Made by a program: the position numbers and the translations under genes
The notes under the pieces: generated by a model
What the model saw: only the letters and a program-made list of their open reading frames with translations
Databases searched by the model: none
Told to the model about the DNA's origin: nothing
In this document: in pieces, positions 5,833 to 6,804 of the stretch
Layout of the letters: each line of letters opens with the position of its first letter
Numbering within the stretch: position 1 is the stretch's first letter
DNA from: an uncultured Actinomycetes bacterium
Lineage (GTDB): Bacteria > Actinomycetota > Acidimicrobiia > Acidimicrobiales > Microtrichaceae
Direction: 5' to 3'
Assembly (NCBI GenBank): GCA_903941145.1
Contig: CAJANQ010000088.1
Location: 1 to 6,804 of the forward strand
Length of the DNA stretch: 6,804 bases

Positions 5833-5980
5833 ATGGGAGCGGAATCGCGACGGGGACGACACCCCGTTGACGAAGGGCTCTCCACAGACATTCATGTAAT
5901 TCCGTCGACGTCGTGTGGACGGCGGGACGAGCATGTGGACGACCGGTCCGCGCCCCGCAAGGGCTCGGCTAGGTTTCCCA

Positions 5981-6014
5981 CAATCCACAAGGCCCACTAC
6001 TACGACTGCTTGAT
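5981..6014 (+). promoter_or_regulatory. Candidate basal origin unwinding element (DnaA box, GC cluster, DnaA-trios)
   Basis: A DnaA box CAATCCACA (5981-5989) is followed by a GC cluster AGGCCCA (5990-5996) and then by 3-nt repeats CTA CTA CGA CTG CTT (5997-6011). This is the order of the basal unwinding system described for Bacillus subtilis, where DnaA-trios, written 3'-GAT-5' on the complementary strand, guide DnaA onto single-stranded DNA. The first two trios are perfect and later ones are degenerate. A second overlapping box, TTTCCCACA (5974-5982), precedes it. Confidence 0.6.
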
Positions 6015-6056
6015 GAACAACATCTACGGGCCAAGCACTGGGGAAAGGGAACGACA

Positions 6057-6804
6057 GTGAAGTTCCGTTGCGATCGAGACCTGCTGGTGAAGGCACTCAG
6101 CACTGCTGGACGAGCAGCTGCTGCAGCAGCACACAGCCACTGGGCCGGCATCCATCTGAGCGTCGTCGGTGACACCCTCACGGCGATCGGCTCCGACGGT
6201 GACCTCCTGCTGTCTGACACGGAGAACGTCAAGGGTCTCGAAGATGGCATCGCGGTCGTCCAGGCAAAGATCGTCGTGGACGTCGTCCGGTCGCTCGACC
6301 TGGGCATGGTGGAGGTCGACTCGAGCGACGAGTGGTTCACCGTCCGCAGCGGCCGCTCCGAGTTTCGTCTTCAGGAAGTGCCGGCGGTCAGCTACCCGGT
6401 GCCGGCCGAGACGGTCGGCGAAGAGATCACGCTGGCGACTGCTGACCTTGCTGACGGGCTCAAGCAGGTCGTCCGAGCTGCCTCGAAGGACGACTCCCGC
6501 GCCGTGCTCATGGGCGTGAAGATGACCACGGAGGACGGCTCGCTCCGCCTGGTGTCCACCGACACGTTCCGCATGGCGATCCGTGACTTCCCCGGTACCA
6601 AGGTCTTTGACGAGGGCGAGCACGTCATCGTTCCGTCCCGTGCCTTGGGCGAGCTGGCCCGCCTGCTCGAGGCCGGTTCCGAGGTCACGGTCGTGCTGTC
6701 GACCGACGGCGCAGCGTTCATGGTCGACTCGGTCCGTCTGCAGACCAAGCTCATCGCCCTGGAGTTCCCGGCCTACGAGGGGCTCCTCAACGCCGACCAA
6801 CCCA
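6057..6804 (+). CDS. dnaN: DNA polymerase III beta sliding clamp DnaN, N-terminal two thirds, cut by window edge
   Basis: DnaN forms the ring-shaped dimeric clamp that holds polymerase and many repair factors on DNA. The 249 codons present cover clamp domain 1 (about 1-120), domain 2 (about 125-240) and the start of domain 3. Recognisable stretches are MKFRCDRDLLVKALSTAGR at the start, VVQAKIVVDVVRSL (67-80), VRSGRSEFRL (96-105), the domain 2 hallmark LRLVSTDTFRMAIRDFPG (163-180), and TKLIALEFPAYEGLLN (230-245). The GTG start is supported by AAAGGGA 6 nt upstream and by the conserved first residues. Where most clamps have a PVLSG-like stretch, this one has six alanines followed by HSHWAGIHL (20-34), and the usual ATDLE-like motif reads GSDGD (45-49). 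The frame stays open to the window end. It lies downstream of oriC, as in most bacteria. Confidence 0.96.
   Translation, partial: MKFRCDRDLLVKALSTAGRAAAAAAHSHWAGIHLSVVGDTLTAIGSDGDLLLSDTENVKGLEDGIAVVQAKIVVDVVRSLDLGMVEVDSSDEWFTVRSGRSEFRLQEVPAVSYPVPAETVGEEITLATADLADGLKQVVRAASKDDSRAVLMGVKMTTEDGSLRLVSTDTFRMAIRDFPGTKVFDEGEHVIVPSRALGELARLLEAGSEVTVVLSTDGAAFMVDSVRLQTKLIALEFPAYEGLLNADQP

Larger units (their letters stand above)
5781..6056. other. oriC: Probable replication origin oriC (dnaA-dnaN intergenic)
   Basis: This gene-free 276-bp segment holds six degenerate DnaA boxes with cores close to TCCACA: TTGTCCACC (5794-5802, minus), CTCTCCACA (5878-5886, plus), CCGTCCACA (5914-5922, minus), TCGTCCACA (5934-5942, minus), TTTCCCACA (5974-5982, plus) and CAATCCACA (5981-5989, plus). 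Left of these are a 16-bp perfect palindrome and a CGGGG-6 nt-CCCCG hairpin (5851-5866). The only AT-rich patch in the middle is at about 5887-5902 (ATTCATGTAATT). A TTGACG at 5867-5872 could serve a dnaN promoter, but no -10 sits at a good distance. The right end carries a probable unwinding motif. The dnaN ribosome-binding site AAAGGGA (6044-6050) closes the segment. The location and box density support oriC; activity is inferred. Confidence 0.8.

Noticed and set aside
5851..5866. CGGGG-ACGACA-CCCCG as a dnaA terminator
   Set aside because: The stem is only 5 bp and no T-run follows. It is noted within oriC but not called a terminator.
4344..5891. 515-codon open frame on the minus strand, antisense to dnaA
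   Set aside because: It is a frame shadow typical of high-GC coding DNA. It resembles no family I recognise and lies opposite a full dnaA.
5755..6060. Small open frame across oriC
   Set aside because: It starts inside dnaA in another frame and has no own ribosome-binding site. Its sequence is explained by DnaA boxes and other origin elements.

Overview
This window is the chromosomal replication-origin region of a high-GC bacterium, almost certainly an actinobacterium. On the minus strand, reading right to left, the order is rpmH, rnpA, yidD, yidC, jag (khpB), rsmG, parA. On the plus strand it is dnaA, then a gene-free oriC segment, then dnaN. This is the classic actinobacterial origin neighbourhood. 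GC richness, GTG/TTG starts, the Jag_N opening (MEWVETTGKTVEEAKD) and the short YidC with a basic tail suggest the class Acidimicrobiia. That placement is from memory of family sequences and is not proven here.

Layout. Bases 1-450 hold the N-terminal part of parA, which runs off the left edge. Bases 451-585 are an intergenic gap with one perfect 16-bp parS-like palindrome. Bases 586-1245 are rsmG, which carries a second identical palindrome inside its coding sequence and a 12-bp perfect hairpin just after its start. Bases 1277-2128 are jag, 2132-3259 yidC, 3259-3552 yidD, 3549-3884 rnpA and 3881-4015 rpmH. From rpmH to yidC every junction overlaps (TTGA, ATGA, TGATG), and jag begins 3 nt after yidC, so this is one tightly coupled operon. 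Bases 4016-4412 are the divergent rpmH/dnaA control region with several degenerate DnaA boxes. Bases 4413-5780 are dnaA. Bases 5781-6056 are the dnaA-dnaN intergenic oriC with further DnaA boxes, a 16-bp palindrome and a probable basal unwinding element (box, GC cluster, CTA trios). Bases 6057-6804 are the first 249 codons of dnaN, cut by the right edge.

How it works together. DnaA would load at box clusters on both sides of its own gene and open the duplex near the dnaN end of oriC. DnaN is the replisome clamp. ParA, with a ParB presumably encoded just left of the window, would segregate the new origins using the two parS sites. The rpmH-to-jag block supplies ribosomal protein L34, the RNase P protein, the membrane insertion pair YidD/YidC and the RNA-binding protein Jag/KhpB. 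RsmG methylates 16S rRNA.

I see no mobile element, CRISPR array, tRNA or rRNA gene, and no new multi-gene system. The points worth a second look are small: regulatory palindromes, a parS site embedded in rsmG, an origin-unwinding motif, and family-conserved residues that are changed in YidC and Jag.
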